Origin: Acinetobacter tjernbergiae DSM 14971 = CIP 107465
GTDB lineage: Bacteria; Pseudomonadota; Gammaproteobacteria; Pseudomonadales; Moraxellaceae
Length of the DNA stretch: 64,000 nt
Reading direction: 5' to 3'
NCBI RefSeq assembly: GCF_000374425.1
Contig: NZ_KB894356.1
Span: 1-64,000, forward strand
A model generated the notes under the pieces. That model saw only the letters and a list, made by a program, of their open reading frames with translations, did not search any database and had not been told where the DNA came from. The position numbers and the translations under genes are program-made. The stretch's first letter is position 1; every line of letters begins with the position of its first letter. Below are positions 7,984 to 18,403 of this stretch, piece after piece.

Positions 7984-8901
7984 ATGCCCGACTCAAATAT
8001 TCCCAAGGATGTTGCTAGTAGCCTCACCAGTATTTTTACCAATATTAACTTCGAACGCTTAAGTGAAATCGTTGTTGCACTTATTCTCGCATTTATCGGT
8101 TTTGTCATCGCTCGACTGGTATCCAATGCCTTCATTCGCACCATTGGCAACGGTTTTAATGCCCACCAACGCCTGCTATGGCGTCGAGGTATTTTTTATT
8201 TTATTTTCCTGCTGTTTATTATGACCAGTTTAAGAGAGGCTGGATTTAAACTCAGCGTCTTCTTAGGTGCGGCAGGGATTCTAACCGTTGCTTTGGGTTT
8301 TGCATCACAAACCTCAGCAACCAATTTGATCAGTGGCTTGTTCTTGATTGGTGAGGGTTCTTTTGAGGTTGGCGATACAATTCAAATCACCTTGATTCGA
8401 GGGCAAACGATAGAAGGACAAGTGATTTCAATTGACTTGCTCTCAGTCAAATTACTTACTCTGGATAATGTCTATATTCGCCTGCCCAATGAGCAACTGA
8501 TTCGAACACCCGTCATGAATTTATCAAAATATCCAATACGGCGTATTCCAATTACATTGGCGATCAATTTCCATGAAGACATTATCAAAGTTCGACAAGT
8601 ATTATTAGATGTTGCTGCCAAATATCCATTGGTGATGGATGATCCGAAAGCAACCGTTACCGTCACAGCATTTCGGGAATCTTCGATTGAACTCCTATTT
8701 GCGGTTTGGTGTCGACAGGAAAATGCATTGAAAGTTCGTGATGAAATGCAAGAACGTGTCCGTAATGGATTCTTGGAAAATCAAATTGAAATTCCTGTAC
8801 CTAAAATGGGCTTAATTGATCGCCCTTTACCATTAGAAGATGACGAGGTTGATCAATATACCCATCAAAAAGAACTGAAAAAAGCGGAGAAAGAGCGATA
8901 A
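7984..8901 (+). CDS. MscS-family mechanosensitive ion channel
   Basis: The 305-residue protein has three transmembrane helices (about residues 22-42, 60-82 and 88-112). The third is the Gly/Ala-rich pore helix, which reads LGAAGILTVALGFASQ. It is followed by the MscS beta domain (GDTIQI, LLTLDNVYIRLPNEQLI) and a charged C-terminal tail. MscS channels open under membrane tension to release solutes during hypo-osmotic shock. The stop codon abuts the stop of the convergent DUF2339 gene with no space. It pairs with the preceding DUF432 gene. Confidence 0.9.
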   Translation: MPDSNIPKDVASSLTSIFTNINFERLSEIVVALILAFIGFVIARLVSNAFIRTIGNGFNAHQRLLWRRGIFYFIFLLFIMTSLREAGFKLSVFLGAAGILTVALGFASQTSATNLISGLFLIGEGSFEVGDTIQITLIRGQTIEGQVISIDLLSVKLLTLDNVYIRLPNEQLIRTPVMNLSKYPIRRIPITLAINFHEDIIKVRQVLLDVAAKYPLVMDDPKATVTVTAFRESSIELLFAVWCRQENALKVRDEMQERVRNGFLENQIEIPVPKMGLIDRPLPLEDDEVDQYTHQKELKKAEKER

Positions 8902-11775
8902 TCAACTCTCTTTCTCAGATTCCTCAAGTGTTGGTGGTAACGGTGCAAGATAAGCAATCACAAGCATGATTGCACCTGAACCAATGAATGAAATTACCCG
9001 AGTTAATGTGCCACTTTGCGATAGATCAAGCAGCAATAATTTAACAACCACAATACCTAACAAGGCAGCCCCGACAAACCAGATTTGTCGAATATGACGG
9101 CGACTTGAAAATGTCATCAGAACAAAAGCCAAAATCACCCACAACAAAGTCAAACTCAGCTGCACATCGCCATTCGACCAAATCTCTATACTCCAGAGTG
9201 GTGTCCCAAGATAATGATGCATTGCCCGCACTACCACACTACTCAAGATCAAGAGACCAATTAAAATGGTTGCCACTTTAAAGCCCCATTCGATTGAATG
9301 CTCATCACTCAACTTATAATGGTAGATTGTCCAAATCAGCCCGATGAATACGACTAAAGAGAACAGGTCGGTCAAGTTTAACAGTGGCAAGACATAATAT
9401 TGTTCAGCAGAGTGTGTATCTAAACTAATCAGAATCAACCAAACTAGACTTAAACTAAGCACAGGTATTTGTTGTAAAACTTGTGTATTTTTATTGGCTA
9501 TTAAAAATATTCCATATAATGCTGGAATGAGGGCCAATCCAATCAGTGGCATAATTGGGGAAACCGCCAAACCAATGCTCGCCAAACTTAACCACAATAA
9601 AGTTGACCGTATAATAAGACCTTGTTTTGAAGAAGCAGTTTTTAAGGTGATTAGCATCAAAGCCAATACGACTGAAGCCATAGCAAAGGTCACTTGATTT
9701 AAGTGACTTGACCAATGCAACAGGAAATATACATTCTCTGCAAAACTTTCTCCATAAAGCAGAAATAATAAACTCCCCAATAGGATCAGTTGTACATTGT
9801 CCCACTGCAATTTTGATTTAAAGTGAACAGCAAGACGAAACAAAGCCAACAATAAAACTGCAATCACTAAATATGGACTGAGTCCATGTTGTTGCCATTG
9901 CATAAACTCAACACCTGCAATCGCTCCTGCATACATCCCTAGCGCTAGAAAAATTCCACTCAACATTCGAGCGCTGAAATATTTTTCGACATTTTGGTAG
10001 TGCAACAAATAAAAAGCAGAAATAAATTGTGCTACGGCATAAATCACTGTACTTAGAATTGGAAAATGATCATTTGACCAAACTTGGAAAAGTAGAGCCA
10101 CTGAACTTAGCAATACCAGTGCGACACCGATATAGCGACTTAAACGATAACGTTCTGTTACCCCCCAGACAATCAATGCTGTTCCTTGAATCACCCAACC
10201 CGTCGATGTCCAATGCGCCCCTTTCGCCAATGGAAAAATTAATGCCGTAAAGACCACTGCCAGAATAAAAAAACTTTTTGCCAAGGTGGATAATTGTGGA
10301 TGCTGACGTTTAATCCATAGATTTAACGAGATATACACCACAGCTAATGCAACTGCTCCCCAAGTCAACGCTTGAGTCGAGTTATGCATTAAATATGCAT
10401 GTAGAGAGAACCCCAGTACAGGTACACTAAAGATCAATCCTACATCTAAAATTGGTTGTAAGCGTTGACTACTGTAATGAGCTTCCTGCGCTATATTTGA
10501 GTCTTGATGCTGTGTGCGTAACATCAATTGGCTATAACGAATACTCAGCCAGATAAATAAAGTAATGTGCAACCATAAGATAATATCTAAGGTGTCAAAC
10601 TGATATGTTTTTGCATAGATCCCAATCGTTGCACCACCAATAAACATGGTGGCGAAAAATGCGATTTGATGCAGAATTTTCCACGGCTGAATAAAATTAA
10701 CCGCAGCAACAGCTAAATTAATTAAAAAATAATAGCCAAATAAGAAAATCACATCAGGATGATTTTGCGGAATCACCAATGGCGCAAGGTAAGCCATGCT
10801 CAAAGCCAGCATTGACAAATACAAGGTTTGCTGTTTTAGACTCAGATAAACCGTCGCCAACAATAAAATCACGAATAAAATACTGGCGGTAGTTAAACTG
10901 GCAATCACTGCAAAATGATGTGAAAAAATGAGCGTTAAAAATACAACTGCTAAACCCACGCCTTGTAAAGCTACAGCAAATAGCTGATTTTTCTTTTGAA
11001 GAAAATAGCCTGCAATGGTCGTAACAACCCCAGCAACAGCAATAAAACTGAGTTTTACACCTAGGCTTAACTGCCAATGCTCACTGGCAAAGCGTAATAA
11101 CAGCACCACACCGACCATCAATAGTACAACGGCAACACGTAAAATTGGATTGCCGTGTATCATCCAATCTAGGGCTGGTTGCCACCAAACTGGCGCTTTT
11201 GCTTGGGCTAAATTAGGTGGCTGAGTCGCTACATCAATTGCAGTTTGCGATGATTCAGGTTGAGCTTGCATCCAAGCAGGATACTGTTCAAAAGCTGGAG
11301 TCTGAGTTTCTGTCTGCTTAGCTTCATCAAAATGCAGTTCAATATTTTGGGCGTTGATCTTTTGCTGAACTAAAGCCTCTATTTCAGGCTCTACATTTGC
11401 ATATTGCTCTAAATGTAGCAAACGGGTCTGAAAAGCACTGATCGTTTGAATTAAACATAACATCAGCACCAACAATGCACCGCCAGCTAACCACATCCAT
11501 GTATTGGCATAAGCAAAAAGTGCCACCAATGCTGCACTATAAATGACAATTTTTTGTACATGAATATTGGCAGATTGTGCAAAAGCATTCGGCGCAACTT
11601 GTTCCAACTGACACAAACGCTGATGAATCTCTGAAAGAATGTGCACAATAACAACAGTTAATCCAACTGTTGCGGCAACAATCGCTCCATGCCATTGAAA
11701 TGCAATTGCGCAAGCAAGCAGCACAGTCAAAGCAACTAAAACGATAATAATTCCCTGTTTATTTTTTTTATACAT
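8902..11775 (-). CDS. DUF2339 giant polytopic membrane protein
   Basis: This 957-residue protein is almost entirely hydrophobic, with perhaps 25 or more membrane helices. Two N-terminal helices (about 7-45) precede a helical stretch, then a pair near 72-112, an acidic Gln/Glu-rich soluble segment (about 120-200), and a continuous run of helices to the end. This layout fits the DUF2339 family, whose function is unknown. Its stop touches the mscS stop. The upstream side faces polA divergently. No catalytic motif is visible to me. Confidence 0.8.
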   Translation of the reverse strand: MYKKNKQGIIIVLVALTVLLACAIAFQWHGAIVAATVGLTVVIVHILSEIHQRLCQLEQVAPNAFAQSANIHVQKIVIYSAALVALFAYANTWMWLAGGALLVLMLCLIQTISAFQTRLLHLEQYANVEPEIEALVQQKINAQNIELHFDEAKQTETQTPAFEQYPAWMQAQPESSQTAIDVATQPPNLAQAKAPVWWQPALDWMIHGNPILRVAVVLLMVGVVLLLRFASEHWQLSLGVKLSFIAVAGVVTTIAGYFLQKKNQLFAVALQGVGLAVVFLTLIFSHHFAVIASLTTASILFVILLLATVYLSLKQQTLYLSMLALSMAYLAPLVIPQNHPDVIFLFGYYFLINLAVAAVNFIQPWKILHQIAFFATMFIGGATIGIYAKTYQFDTLDIILWLHITLFIWLSIRYSQLMLRTQHQDSNIAQEAHYSSQRLQPILDVGLIFSVPVLGFSLHAYLMHNSTQALTWGAVALAVVYISLNLWIKRQHPQLSTLAKSFFILAVVFTALIFPLAKGAHWTSTGWVIQGTALIVWGVTERYRLSRYIGVALVLLSSVALLFQVWSNDHFPILSTVIYAVAQFISAFYLLHYQNVEKYFSARMLSGIFLALGMYAGAIAGVEFMQWQQHGLSPYLVIAVLLLALFRLAVHFKSKLQWDNVQLILLGSLLFLLYGESFAENVYFLLHWSSHLNQVTFAMASVVLALMLITLKTASSKQGLIIRSTLLWLSLASIGLAVSPIMPLIGLALIPALYGIFLIANKNTQVLQQIPVLSLSLVWLILISLDTHSAEQYYVLPLLNLTDLFSLVVFIGLIWTIYHYKLSDEHSIEWGFKVATILIGLLILSSVVVRAMHHYLGTPLWSIEIWSNGDVQLSLTLLWVILAFVLMTFSSRRHIRQIWFVGAALLGIVVVKLLLLDLSQSGTLTRVISFIGSGAIMLVIAYLAPLPPTLEESEKES

Positions 11776-11964
11776 AGACTTAGATCAATTATGACAGCTT
11801 CATTTAAGTTATCTTACTTGATCACTTGATAAGCAGCCATTTTTACATACAAAATACTGCAATTATTTAACACGACACAGTTTGCCACTGCTCTACAAGA
11901 CAACAAGGACAGCCACTACTTTTTCACGTAAAATGGCATTTAGTTCATCATAAGGATTTGCATA

Positions 11965-14730
11965 ATGCCACCTTTTGTCTTGGTTGACGGGTCTTATTTT
12001 TTATTTCGTGCTTTTCACGCCTTACCGCCATTAACAACCTCTACAGGTTTACATACCAATGCAATACGTGGTGCAATTTCAGCAATCCAAAAATTAATGC
12101 GTCGTACTCAGCCAACCCATATGGCTGTAATTTTTGATACACCAGAACCCACTTTCCGCCATAAATTATCACCCATTTATAAAGGCGATCGCCCAAGCAT
12201 GCCTGAGGAATTGTCTCAACAAATTCCTTATTTACATGCACTCATCAAAGCACAAGGCATTCCTTTATATAGCCTACCTGGTGCGGAAGCCGATGATATT
12301 ATTGGGACACTCACCAAACGCGCTTTGGCTGAAGGTCATCATGTCTTGATCTCGACAGGTGACAAAGACATGGCACAATTGGTCAACGAACATGTCAAAC
12401 TTGAAGATAGTTTTAAAGAACGTGTTTTGGATGAAGCGGGGGTGCTTGAGAAATTCGGTGTGCATCCACATCAAATTATTGATTATCTCACGCTGATGGG
12501 CGATGCTTCTGACGGCATTATGGGCGTCCCAGGCGTAGGTGCAAAAACTGCGGCTAAACTTCTAAATGAATATGGCTCATTGGATAACATCATTGCCAAT
12601 GCAGATCAGCTTAAAGGCAAAATTAGTCAAAATATTAAAGATAATTTAGATAACATCAAGATTGACCATCAACTTGCCAGTATTGTCTGTGATCTAGAAC
12701 TCAATTTAGATTGGCATGATCTTAAACTCTGTAACCCTAATACCGATCACCTACGCCATCTCTATACCGAATTAGAGTTTCGTAACCAACTACAGTCCTT
12801 AGATCATCCAAACAATCCGAATACATCCGCGTATCAACAAACCTCTCAAAATATTGTCAAAGCAGAACAAAAAACAGAACAAGTGCTTGCCGAAGATCAT
12901 GCCAGCCTGTCTAGCCAAGATGATCAACTCGGAACAGCGACCTATCATACCGTACTCACACAAGCAGCTTGGGATACGCTGTTGCAACGTATGCAACAAG
13001 CCGATCACTTTGCGATTGATACTGAAACCACCAACTTAGATTATCGTATCGCAGAGTTAGTTGGCTTTTCAGTGGCTTTCGATGCCAATGATGCCTATTA
13101 CGTTCCTGTCGCACATGATTATGAAGGTGCGCCTGAACAGTTGAATCGTGAACAGATTCTTGCACAGATCAAACCAATTCTTGAAAATGAACAAGTGCGA
13201 AAAATTGGTCATCATCTCAAATATGATGCGCATATCTTTGCCAATCATGGCATCACTATTCAAGGTTGGTATTTCGATACCATGTTGGCTTCTTATGTAC
13301 TCAATGCTGCGGCGACACGTCATGGCATGGATGATGTTGCACGACTTTATCTCAGCCATTTGACCACAACTTTTGAACAAATCGCAGGTAAAGGTGCTAA
13401 ACAGAAAACCTTTAACCAGATTGAACTGGAAGTGGCAGCGCATTATGCGGCTGAAGATGCCCATGTCACCTATCGTCTTTATGAAGTGTTAAAAGCAAAA
13501 CTGCACAGCCACCCTGAACTGGTCAATATTTTGCATAACATCGAAATGCCTGTTGCTCGTGTACTCACAGGTATGGAAGAAGATGGGATTAAACTCGATC
13601 ATCAATTTTTGGATCAGCTCAGTGTCGAGTTCTCTGAAACGATTCAAACGCTTGAAGCTCAAGCAGCCGAATTAGCAGGTGAAGCCTTTAATGTTGCATC
13701 GCCAAAACAAGTCGGTGAAGTTTTATTCGAAAAGCTTGGGCTTAAAGGGGGTAAAAAAACAGCAACGGGTCAATACAGTACCAGTGAAAGTATTTTAGAG
13801 AAAATTGAACATCCTTTAGCTGAAGTCATTTTAGAACATCGTGGATTAGCAAAACTCAAAAATACCTATACTGATCGCTTGGTCGAGCAATCTCACGATA
13901 CAACACATCGTGTGCATACCAGTTATCACCAAGCACTCACGGCAACAGGTCGCTTATCTTCCACTGATCCAAATTTGCAAAATATTCCAATTCGTACGCC
14001 AATTGGTCGTCAGATTCGTAAAGCCTTTATCGCCCCTGAAGGTCGTGTGTTACTCGCAGCCGATTATTCACAAATTGAACTGCGTTTGATGGCACATTTC
14101 TCTCAGGATGATGCCTTAGTCCACGCCTTCCAACAAGGTCAAGACGTACACCGTCGTACCGCATCAGAAGTATTGGGAATTGCAATTGAAGATGTCACCC
14201 ATGATCAACGCCGCCAAGCCAAAGCCGTTAACTTCGGCTTACTTTACGGAATGTCTGAGTTTGGTCTTACTCGGCAACTAGGTTTTACACGCGAAGAATC
14301 TCGTAGCTATATTGCACGTTATTTCCAACGTTATCCGGGCGTACTCGACTATATGGAACGCACCCGTCAAATTGCACGTGAACAAGGCTTTGTGGAAACC
14401 ATTTTAGGTCGTCGCCTGTACACACCTGACATTATGGCAACCAATAAAATGATTAAACAAGCGGCTGAGCGTGCTGCGATTAATGCACCTTTACAAGGAA
14501 GTGCGGCTGATATTATTAAACTTGCGATGATTGCAGTTGATAAAATCCTACCTAAAGATCAAACCAAGCTTTTATTACAAGTACACGATGAATTGGTATT
14601 TGAAGCAGATATTGCGATTGCAAATGAACTTTCAAAACAAATTGCTGACGTGATGCAATCGGTATTAGAAATTTCAGTGCCATTTGTGGTTGAAGTCGGA
14701 CAGGGGCAAAACTGGGATGCCGCTCACTAA
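11965..14730 (+). CDS. polA: DNA polymerase I
   Basis: The 921-residue protein has all three Pol I domains. The 5'-3' exonuclease (about 1-290) contains DGSYFLFRAFHALP and the helix-hairpin-helix MGVPGVGAKTAAKLL. The 3'-5' proofreading domain (about 330-520) keeps the acidic FAIDTETT motif near residue 350. The polymerase domain has motif A DYSQIELR near 700, motif B RRQAKAVNFGLLYG and motif C VHDEL near 873. It carries out repair synthesis and Okazaki primer removal. AAGGA lies about 10 nt upstream of the ATG. It is a single gene with its own terminator. Confidence 0.98.
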   Translation: MPPFVLVDGSYFLFRAFHALPPLTTSTGLHTNAIRGAISAIQKLMRRTQPTHMAVIFDTPEPTFRHKLSPIYKGDRPSMPEELSQQIPYLHALIKAQGIPLYSLPGAEADDIIGTLTKRALAEGHHVLISTGDKDMAQLVNEHVKLEDSFKERVLDEAGVLEKFGVHPHQIIDYLTLMGDASDGIMGVPGVGAKTAAKLLNEYGSLDNIIANADQLKGKISQNIKDNLDNIKIDHQLASIVCDLELNLDWHDLKLCNPNTDHLRHLYTELEFRNQLQSLDHPNNPNTSAYQQTSQNIVKAEQKTEQVLAEDHASLSSQDDQLGTATYHTVLTQAAWDTLLQRMQQADHFAIDTETTNLDYRIAELVGFSVAFDANDAYYVPVAHDYEGAPEQLNREQILAQIKPILENEQVRKIGHHLKYDAHIFANHGITIQGWYFDTMLASYVLNAAATRHGMDDVARLYLSHLTTTFEQIAGKGAKQKTFNQIELEVAAHYAAEDAHVTYRLYEVLKAKLHSHPELVNILHNIEMPVARVLTGMEEDGIKLDHQFLDQLSVEFSETIQTLEAQAAELAGEAFNVASPKQVGEVLFEKLGLKGGKKTATGQYSTSESILEKIEHPLAEVILEHRGLAKLKNTYTDRLVEQSHDTTHRVHTSYHQALTATGRLSSTDPNLQNIPIRTPIGRQIRKAFIAPEGRVLLAADYSQIELRLMAHFSQDDALVHAFQQGQDVHRRTASEVLGIAIEDVTHDQRRQAKAVNFGLLYGMSEFGLTRQLGFTREESRSYIARYFQRYPGVLDYMERTRQIAREQGFVETILGRRLYTPDIMATNKMIKQAAERAAINAPLQGSAADIIKLAMIAVDKILPKDQTKLLLQVHDELVFEADIAIANELSKQIADVMQSVLEISVPFVVEVGQGQNWDAAH

Positions 14731-14742
14731 AATAATGTAAAT

Positions 14743-14780
14743 AAAAAAGGGACTGTAATTGATACAGTCCCTTTTGTTTT
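14743..14780. terminator. Bidirectional terminator between polA and yggT
   Basis: A 13-bp perfect stem (14745-14757 and 14763-14775, core AAAGGGACTGTA) with a 5-nt loop has A-runs on the left and T-runs on the right. It can therefore terminate polA on the plus strand and the accA-tilS-proC-yggT run on the minus strand. Confidence 0.88.
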
Positions 14781-14788
14781 GAAGCAGA

Positions 14789-15358
14789 TTAAAGACCTGT
14801 TAAAAGGACTTTGGCGGCTTCATTCATCAAAATTTCAGCAACATATAATGCCAAATATGCCAAGATTGGAGATAAGTCAATCATTCCAAGATTAGGCAAT
14901 AGGCGGCGAAAAGGTGCAAGTAAAGGCTCTGCAAGTTCTTGTATGACTTCAATATATGGGGATCTAGACTGCGTAAACATCACCACCCAACTCAAAATAA
15001 TTGTAGCAAAAATCAAATACTTACAAAAACGAATTAAATCCTGAATCATGGTCACAAAAGTGGTAATCACCAAATAGACTGCACTATGTGGCATTTGCCC
15101 TGCTAAATACATCAAACCAAAAATTTTCAGTAAATAAAGTACAACTAATAAAACAATCGCTGCTAAATTAACACGTCCTTTCGCAATAGTAGGCAAACTA
15201 CGGCTAAAAAGATCCACAATCTTGGTGGCTTTCATGGTTGAAAGCACCACTGGATTGTATGGACTGACTGCCGCCAATTGCATTAAAAATCGAAAGAAGA
15301 CCAATAAAATTGCAACATTGATCAAAACACCAAAAATTAGCGCAGAACTTGCACCCAT
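14789..15358 (-). CDS. yggT: YggT family integral membrane protein
   Basis: The 189-residue protein has two tandem YggT repeats, each with paired hydrophobic helices (about residues 5-30, 60-85, 92-120 and 155-180) and the family's RxLPxLGxxDLSP-like signature (RRLLPNLGMIDLSPILA). YggT proteins are inner-membrane proteins of unsettled function, linked to osmotic or ion stress and to division-site organisation in some bacteria. It follows proC by 16 nt; the proC-yggT pairing is widely conserved. Confidence 0.88.
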   Translation of the reverse strand: MGASSALIFGVLINVAILLVFFRFLMQLAAVSPYNPVVLSTMKATKIVDLFSRSLPTIAKGRVNLAAIVLLVVLYLLKIFGLMYLAGQMPHSAVYLVITTFVTMIQDLIRFCKYLIFATIILSWVVMFTQSRSPYIEVIQELAEPLLAPFRRLLPNLGMIDLSPILAYLALYVAEILMNEAAKVLLTGL

Positions 15359-15374
15359 AATTGTTTTATCCTAA

Positions 15375-16214
15375 TTAAACTGATTTAGTCTTGTCATCCA
15401 ACTCTTGTGCAAGCTCTTGGCTACGCTTCTGAGCGGCTGCAAGCGCTGCTTGAATATTTTGTGAAATCTGCGCACGATCAAATACTTCTAGTGCTGCTTG
15501 TGTTGTACCGTTTGGAGAAGTCACATTTTTGCGTAACTCTGCTGGAGAATTTGAACTGGTAATTGCCATTTGTGCAGCACCTAATGCCGTTTGCAAGGTC
15601 AATGCAGTTGCAACTTTCTCATCTAAGCCCAAATTTTTACCCGCACGAATCATACTTTCCATTAAATAGAAAAAGTACGCAGGACCAGAACCTGATACCG
15701 CAGTGACCGCATCAATTTGAGCTTCATTATCCACCCAAATCGTTAAACCCGTAGTCGCAAGAATTTGAGTCGCTAATTCACGGTCTTGTGCATTGACTGC
15801 TGCTGAGGCATAAATACCATGTGCGCCAGTTTGAACCAATGCTGGTGTATTTGGCATGACACGTACAATACGCTCACTCCCACCAATCAACGCTGAAATC
15901 GTTTGAATCTCAGCACCCGCAATAATTGAGATCACCAGTTTATCTGACAATAAATCTTTTAATGGTTGTAAAACCGTTGCCAAAACTTGTGGTTTTACCG
16001 CTAAAACCACCACATCTGCATGTTGAATTGCATCAACATTATCTGTTGTGGTTTGAATCCCTTTTTCTTCTAATATATGACGAATCTGTTCTACAGGGTC
16101 AGAAACCGTAATACGGGTTGTGGGTAAACCACGAGAAAGCAAGCCACCAATCAAGGCTTGCGCCATATTACCGCCGCCAATAAAACAAATATTTTGATTC
16201 AATGCTGTCGCCAT
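15375..16214 (-). CDS. proC: Pyrroline-5-carboxylate reductase
   Basis: The 279-residue enzyme catalyses the last step of proline synthesis, NAD(P)H-dependent reduction of pyrroline-5-carboxylate. It has the Rossmann motif FIGGGNMAQALIGG at about 11-24 and the C-terminal dimerisation domain with the family signature around VSGSGPAYFFYLMESM and RKNVTSPNGTTQAAL. It is cytoplasmic. It lies 3 nt after tilS and 16 nt before yggT, in a leftward operon with accA. Confidence 0.97.
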   Translation of the reverse strand: MATALNQNICFIGGGNMAQALIGGLLSRGLPTTRITVSDPVEQIRHILEEKGIQTTTDNVDAIQHADVVVLAVKPQVLATVLQPLKDLLSDKLVISIIAGAEIQTISALIGGSERIVRVMPNTPALVQTGAHGIYASAAVNAQDRELATQILATTGLTIWVDNEAQIDAVTAVSGSGPAYFFYLMESMIRAGKNLGLDEKVATALTLQTALGAAQMAITSSNSPAELRKNVTSPNGTTQAALEVFDRAQISQNIQAALAAAQKRSQELAQELDDKTKSV

Positions 16215-16217
16215 GTC

Positions 16218-17609
16218 CTACTCATCACGTGAAAAAGACTGCTGAAAAAAGTCATTACAGTCAGAAATTAAACTTGGTTGCCAACCACCCTGCTCTAGAT
16301 ACTCAGATTGTGCCAACCAGAAACCTTTAGGGCTAAAAACCCCAAGCATAACATTATCCACGACTAATATTTGAATTGTATGACGTAACCAAGGCAAAAT
16401 CTGTGCATCTTGAATGGCTTTTTTGAGTGGCCAATGCCCAACTCGACCATAGAGATGAATTTTTTCACCCCCTTGCCGTTTCAGTAACATTAGCTCTCGC
16501 CCTAGAAGCTTTGGGGAAAACCCAAGAGTTTGAGATTCGATCTTAAATGTTCCAGCCGCAACTTTGATCGTTTCACCCATCTCATATCGCTCTAACAACA
16601 CAGATGGAATGGTAGATTGTTTTTCTGCATATAACTGGTCGTGAGTTAAACGATATAACTTCTTCTGATAGCGAACGAAATAATCTTGATTGATGTGTAA
16701 AGTCGCTTGAGCATCTGGTTTTGCCAGAATCACTTCTTGTTGTAAGCGTTTTACCATCTCGTAGCTTGGACGATATTGATCATCTCCTTTCATCCAAGCA
16801 GACAATAATTGACGTTGTCGAGCTGCGGAAAGTTGAGCAAATGTATTCAAGTCAAGCTCACGATGTGTGGCGCATTGCTTCCAATCGCCCTGTAACACAT
16901 CCGCTAAAATTTCAGCGGCATCCTGCATAAGATAACTGGTACGAGCGACAGCCGTTTGCATCTTCGGGAAGCGTTTTTGTAAAACGGCCCATAGTTCTTC
17001 TCGGCACCACGCCCGATCATAATGCGTATCATGATTGGTTGGATCGGTAACATAATCAAAACCAAATTGCTGCGACCATTGCTCAATTTGTTCTCGGCTT
17101 AAATCTAAAAATGGTCGCCAAATGGTCATCTCTTGACGGATATCAATTTGCTGCATCGCAGCCAAACCATTGACTCCTGCCCCAGAAAATAACCGTAATA
17201 ATAACGTTTCAGCTTGATCTTGCTGATGATGCGCCAAAACTAGAATTTCATTGGGTTTCAAATGTTGCTGATAGGCTTGATAACGTGCTTGGCGAGCTTG
17301 TTGCTCTAAATTCCCCGTCTCAACAGAGACTTTCTGAACCATACAAGGAATATTCAACACTTCAGATTGTTTTTGTACTTGCATTCCCCACGCAGCGCTC
17401 ATCGACTGTAATTGATGATCGATATAAATCGCACGGGTTTGTGTTGGAAAAATTTCAGCCATTAGATACAGCAACAGCATGGAATCCATGCCGCCGCTAC
17501 ACCCAATTAAAAATTGGGCGTGTTCAGGAAATTGTTGTGTTTGTGCTAAGACACGATGCCTAAATTGCTGCTGCCAAACTTCATTAAACGTTGATAACGT
17601 GCGTCGCAT
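16218..17609 (-). CDS. tilS: tRNA(Ile)-lysidine synthetase TilS
   Basis: The 463-residue protein has the ATP-pyrophosphatase PP-loop SGGMDS at residues 38-43, the TilS N-terminal domain with [19 protein letters not shown], and C-terminal TilS domains. It attaches lysine to C34 of tRNA-Ile(CAU), switching it to decode AUA, and is essential. The start at 17609 lies inside the 3' end of accA, giving a 64-nt overlap in another frame. The next Met is residue 41, within the PP-loop, so the overlapping start is required. Confidence 0.95.
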   Translation of the reverse strand: MRRTLSTFNEVWQQQFRHRVLAQTQQFPEHAQFLIGCSGGMDSMLLLYLMAEIFPTQTRAIYIDHQLQSMSAAWGMQVQKQSEVLNIPCMVQKVSVETGNLEQQARQARYQAYQQHLKPNEILVLAHHQQDQAETLLLRLFSGAGVNGLAAMQQIDIRQEMTIWRPFLDLSREQIEQWSQQFGFDYVTDPTNHDTHYDRAWCREELWAVLQKRFPKMQTAVARTSYLMQDAAEILADVLQGDWKQCATHRELDLNTFAQLSAARQRQLLSAWMKGDDQYRPSYEMVKRLQQEVILAKPDAQATLHINQDYFVRYQKKLYRLTHDQLYAEKQSTIPSVLLERYEMGETIKVAAGTFKIESQTLGFSPKLLGRELMLLKRQGGEKIHLYGRVGHWPLKKAIQDAQILPWLRHTIQILVVDNVMLGVFSPKGFWLAQSEYLEQGGWQPSLISDCNDFFQQSFSRDE

Positions 17610-18370
17610 CGTGCTTGAGCATCCATCGGTTGCAATTCATCTAAAGCTTGTTTTAGTACATCTTTCAAATCATACATGACTTTTTCAGGTTGCAAATGCG
17701 CACCCTCACCTTCATCTACAACATACTCAACAATACCCAAAGCTTTAAGCTTATCTGCGGTTAAAGCAAGTGCCTCGCTCGCCTGAGCTGCTTTATCGGC
17801 TGTTTTCCATAAAATTGATGCACAACCTTCTGGAGAAATCACCGAATAAATACTATGTGACAGCATGATTACACGATCTGCAACACCAATACCCAATGCA
17901 CCGCCTGAACCGCCCTCACCCAATACTGTGGCAATGACAGGAACTTTCAAGCTTGAAAGTTGTGCCAGACTAGTTGCAATCGCTTCCGCTTGACCACGCT
18001 CTTCCGCGCCTACGCCTGGATATGCACCCATGGTATCAACAAAAGTAAAAACTGGAAGATTAAAACGCTCAGCCATATCCAATAAACGTTGCGATTTACG
18101 ATAACCTTCTGGATTACACATGCCGAAGTTATGCTGTAATTTTTCACGTGTGCTGCGACCACGATGTTGACCGACGACCATCACAGGTTGTCCGTCAAAA
18201 CGCGCCAAACCACCAATCATCGCACCATCATCACCAAATAAACGGTCACCATGAAGTGCATCAAATTCAGTAAAGATTTCACTGACATAATCTAGAAATT
18301 GCGGACGTTCAGGGTGTCGTGCAATTTGAACCGTAGCCCAAGCCTTGGACTGAATCGCTTTATTTTTCAT
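17546..18370 (-). CDS. accA: Acetyl-CoA carboxylase carboxyltransferase subunit alpha
   Basis: The 274-residue protein is shorter than the 319 residues of E. coli AccA because it lacks the N-terminal extension, as I recall is normal in Acinetobacter. Core motifs include [22 protein letters not shown] and the oxyanion-forming [12 protein letters not shown]. With AccD it transfers carboxyl from biotin to acetyl-CoA, the committed step of fatty acid synthesis. It heads the operon accA-tilS-proC-yggT, and its 3' end overlaps tilS. Confidence 0.96.
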   Translation of the reverse strand: MKNKAIQSKAWATVQIARHPERPQFLDYVSEIFTEFDALHGDRLFGDDGAMIGGLARFDGQPVMVVGQHRGRSTREKLQHNFGMCNPEGYRKSQRLLDMAERFNLPVFTFVDTMGAYPGVGAEERGQAEAIATSLAQLSSLKVPVIATVLGEGGSGGALGIGVADRVIMLSHSIYSVISPEGCASILWKTADKAAQASEALALTADKLKALGIVEYVVDEGEGAHLQPEKVMYDLKDVLKQALDELQPMDAQARCDARYQRLMKFGSSNLGIVS

Positions 18371-18403
18371 AAGTCGTAGATAATCCCTAACAAGGATGTA
18401 TTG

